Below are positions 13,340 through 15,511 of a stretch of 15,511 nucleotides of DNA, one piece after another. Under the pieces are notes generated by a model. It was given only the letters and a program-made list of their open reading frames with translations, did no database searches and was not told the DNA's origin. Position numbers and translations under genes: made by a program. This DNA is from JASHVB01 sp049522565 (lineage in GTDB: Bacteria > Pseudomonadota > Alphaproteobacteria > Acetobacterales > Acetobacteraceae): positions 1 to 15,511 of the forward strand of contig JBEKNT010000134.1 of NCBI GenBank assembly GCA_049522565.1, given 5' to 3'. How positions within the stretch are numbered: position 1 is the first letter of the stretch; the number at the start of each line of letters is the position of its first letter.

Positions 13340-15391
13340 GTGGCGTGGCGTATCGGTGTGGATTCCGGCGGTACCTTTACCGATGTCTGCCTGTTTGACG
13401 ACACCACCGGCCGGGTTGCGGTCTGGAAGGTGGCCTCGACGCCGGACGATCCGTCGCGCGGCATTGCCGGTGGCGTGGACGAAGGCCTGGCATTGGTCGG
13501 TGCCGGCCCCGATTCGGTCGGCTATTTCGGTCACGGCACGACCGTGGCGACCAACGCGCTGATCCAGCACCGCGGCGTGCGCACCGGGCTGATCACCACC
13601 GACGGGTTCCGCGACCTGCTCGAGATCGGCCGGCAGAAGCGGCCCGACCTCTACGATCTCCAGGCCGACAAGCCGCCGGTGCTGGTGCCGCGCGACCTCC
13701 GCATCGAGGTGCCGGAGCGGGTACGGCACGACGGCACGGTGGAAGTGATGCTCGACGAAGCGGCGTTCCGCGCCGCGGTGCGCCGGCTGCGCGCGGCCGG
13801 TGCGCAGGCGGTGGCGGTGTGCTTCCTCTATAGTTTCGTGCGCCCGGCGCACGAAGCGATCGCGCAACGTATCCTCGCCGAGGAGTTTCCCGAAGCGTTT
13901 GCCTGCGTCTCGCATCAGGTCGCGCCGGAATTCCGTGAGTATGAGCGGATGTCCACCGCCGTGGTGAACGCCTATCTGGGTCCGGTGATGCAGAGCTATA
14001 TCGAACGGCTGGGCGATCGGCTTGTTGGCCTGGGCGTGCGCGCCGTGCCGCATCTGACGCAGTCGAACGGCGGGGTGATCGGCTTCGCCCAGGCGGCCCG
14101 CCTGCCGGTGCGCACGGTGCTGTCCGGACCGTCCACCGGGGTGATCGGTGCGGCGGAGGTCGGGCGGCTGGCAGGATTTTCCGAACTGATCACGTTCGAC
14201 ATGGGCGGCACCTCGACCGACGTCGCATTGCTCTCTGGCGGCGCGTGCAAGCTGGCGAGCGAGGCCGTCGTGCACGGCTATCCGATCAAGGCGCCGATGC
14301 TGGACATTCACACGGTCGGCGCCGGCGGCGGCTCGATCGCGTTCATCGACAGCGGCGGCCTGTTGAAGGTCGGGCCACGCAGCGCCGGCGCCGATCCGGG
14401 TCCGGTGTGCTACGCGCGCGGCAATACGGAGCCGACGGTGACCGACGCCAATGTCGTGTTGCAGACATTGAACCCCGCGTTTCTGCTGGGCGGGCGGATG
14501 GCGGTGCGGCAGGACCTGGCGCGGGACGCGGTCGGCCGGCTGGCGGCAACTCTGGGTATGGGCGTGATGGAGACGGCGCAGGGCATCGTCGCGGTGGTGA
14601 CCGCCAACATGGCGCGGGCGATCCGGGTGATCTCGGTGCAACGCGGCCATGATCCGAGGGATTATACGCTCGTGGCGTTTGGCGGTGCGGGGCCGTTGCA
14701 TGCGGCGCGGTTGGCGAGGGAACTGGACATCCGCCGTATCCTCGTGCCGCGCAATCCGGGCATCCTGTGTGCGATGGGATTGCTGCTGACCGACCTGCGC
14801 GCGGATTTCGCGGCGACGTCGCTGCGGACGCTGGGTGTTGCCGCGTTGCCGGATGTTGCAGCGGCGTTCCGAGGGTTGGCGGCGCAGGCGGCGGCGTGGT
14901 TCGACGCGGAAGGCATCGCGGCCGATGCAAGACGCGTCAGCCGCACGGTCGACATGCGCTACGTTGGGCAGAATTACGAACTTTCGGTCGCGCTGCCCGA
15001 TGGCGAGATTGGACCGGCGACGTTGGATGTGCTGGCCGAACGCTTCGCCGCGGCGCATTTGCGGATGTACGGCTTCGTCGCCGAGGGCGACCCTGTGCAG
15101 TTGGTTACGTTCCGCGTCGAGGCGTTGGGTGTGGTGCGCAAGGCGACATTCGTGCCGGAACACGATGGCGGGCCGGATGCATCGGCCGCGGTGATCGCCC
15201 GGCGTGACGTGTGGTTGCAGGAAGCCGGCGCGTTCGTGGCTTGCGCCGTGTACGATCGCGACAGGCTGCACGCCGGCAATCGCATCGCGGGTCCAGCGAT
15301 CATCGAGCAAATGGACGCGACGACGCTGGTGCCTCCTGGGATGGTGGCGCGGGTGGAACCGTATTTGAGTTTGCTACTGGAGGCAGGATGA
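13340..15391 (+). CDS. Hydantoinase A / 5-oxoprolinase subunit (HyuA family)
   Basis: The ATP-dependent HyuA-type subunit of N-methylhydantoinase/5-oxoprolinase-like enzymes, which normally pairs with a HyuB subunit to open cyclic amides. The N-terminal actin-like ATPase motif IGVDSGGTFTD is at 5-15, HGTTVATNALIQHRG at 65-79, RPDLYDL near 101-107, and the second phosphate motif FDMGGTSTDVAL at 286-297; GAGGGSIAFID and the C-terminal GPAIIEQMDATTLVPPG are further hallmarks. Start choice is GTG 13340, giving 683 residues and the usual first residues MAWRIGVDSGG; an in-frame GTG at 13325 would add five residues and neither has a strong ribosome site. It is divergent from prx5, with 161 bp between starts. 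Acetone carboxylase or a substrate-specific 5-oxoprolinase subunit are alternative roles. An expected hyuB is not recognisable before the window ends. Confidence 0.92.
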   Translation: MAWRIGVDSGGTFTDVCLFDDTTGRVAVWKVASTPDDPSRGIAGGVDEGLALVGAGPDSVGYFGHGTTVATNALIQHRGVRTGLITTDGFRDLLEIGRQKRPDLYDLQADKPPVLVPRDLRIEVPERVRHDGTVEVMLDEAAFRAAVRRLRAAGAQAVAVCFLYSFVRPAHEAIAQRILAEEFPEAFACVSHQVAPEFREYERMSTAVVNAYLGPVMQSYIERLGDRLVGLGVRAVPHLTQSNGGVIGFAQAARLPVRTVLSGPSTGVIGAAEVGRLAGFSELITFDMGGTSTDVALLSGGACKLASEAVVHGYPIKAPMLDIHTVGAGGGSIAFIDSGGLLKVGPRSAGADPGPVCYARGNTEPTVTDANVVLQTLNPAFLLGGRMAVRQDLARDAVGRLAATLGMGVMETAQGIVAVVTANMARAIRVISVQRGHDPRDYTLVAFGGAGPLHAARLARELDIRRILVPRNPGILCAMGLLLTDLRADFAATSLRTLGVAALPDVAAAFRGLAAQAAAWFDAEGIAADARRVSRTVDMRYVGQNYELSVALPDGEIGPATLDVLAERFAAAHLRMYGFVAEGDPVQLVTFRVEALGVVRKATFVPEHDGGPDASAAVIARRDVWLQEAGAFVACAVYDRDRLHAGNRIAGPAIIEQMDATTLVPPGMVARVEPYLSLLLEAG

Positions 15392-15420
15392 CATCCGCTG
15401 TCATGGCGACGAAACTAGCT

Positions 15421-15451
15421 GTCATTGCGAGGAGCGCAGCGCTCCTGGCAA
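15421..15451. repeat. Interspersed repeat copy with hairpin downstream of hyuA
   Basis: It begins GTCATTGCGAGGAGCG, the same opening as the repeat at 4329. Arms 15425-15436 and 15440-15451 (TTGCGAGGAGCG / CGCTCCTGGCAA) pair at 11 of 12 positions around a 3-nt CAG loop. It lies 30 bp after the hyuA stop and could end or stabilise its message, though no clear T-run follows. Confidence 0.7.
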
Positions 15452-15457
15452 GAAACA

Positions 15458-15496
15458 CCTCCCGCTCCCCTTGTGGGAGGGGGGTGGGGGGAGGGG
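15458..15496. repeat. C-rich/G-rich palindromic element with G-quadruplex motif
   Basis: CCTCCC (15458-15463) pairs with GGGAGG (15475-15480), and the G-strand continues as four G-runs of 3, 6, 6 and 4 separated by single bases (15475-15496), a textbook G-quadruplex motif. The CCCCTTGTGGGAGGGG core resembles dispersed intergenic repeats of GC-rich alphaproteobacteria and shares CCCCTTGT with the hairpin at 6819-6843. Confidence 0.6.
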
Positions 15497-15511
15497 TTGG
15501 TCGGGAGCTTG

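Noticed and set aside
13244..15310. 688-codon minus-strand frame opposite hyuA
   Set aside because: It is the antisense shadow of a clear HyuA; rich in Arg, His and Gln with no recognisable fold or ribosome site.

Overview
The window is gene-dense, GC-rich bacterial chromosome. Gene content (a pst-phoU operon, a class I aldolase-thiE pair, a FrnE-type thioredoxin-fold protein, HyuA) and protein style fit an alphaproteobacterium, most likely Rhodospirillales/Acetobacteraceae. That placement is inferred from gene style and order, not from a marker gene.

Layout. (1) 1-4304, minus strand: a complete high-affinity phosphate uptake operon read pstS > pstC > pstA > pstB > phoU, with phoU cut by the window edge. 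Three Pho-box-like units with an 11-bp period lie upstream of pstS, and an 11-bp perfect hairpin sits between pstS and pstC. (2) 4305-4596: non-coding, with one copy of a short interspersed repeat. (3) 4597-6696, minus: a 1-Cys peroxiredoxin (Prx6 type) with its own likely promoter and a palindrome in its leader, a FrnE/DsbA-like CPWC oxidoreductase, and an unknown protein with a membrane anchor. (4) 6819-8497, minus: class I fructose-bisphosphate aldolase followed by thiE, ended by a strong 25-bp hairpin terminator. (5) 8816-9067, plus: the N-terminal third of an HpcH/HpaI aldolase, broken off and converging on the next gene. (6) 9086-11380, minus: an FAD-dependent DAO-family oxidoreductase followed by an EamA/DMT exporter-like permease. 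(7) 11496-13178, minus: a Prx5-type peroxiredoxin with an odd repeat-bearing C-terminal tail, followed 15 bp later by a four-helix membrane protein of unknown function. (8) 13340-15391, plus: a hydantoinase A/5-oxoprolinase subunit, then repeat-rich sequence to the window end.

How it works together. The left part is a textbook phosphate-starvation module: PstS captures phosphate, PstCA2B2 imports it, PhoU links transport to PhoR/PhoB signalling, and PhoB probably binds the triple repeat. The middle is housekeeping metabolism and thiol-redox defence (two different peroxiredoxins and a DsbA-like protein). The right part is scavenging or catabolic metabolism (DAO-type oxidase, DMT permease, HyuA). 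I see no CRISPR, prophage, transposase, tRNA or rRNA. The least explained items are the membrane protein paired with Prx5, the Prx5 tail repeats, the aldolase remnant and the palindromic repeats.
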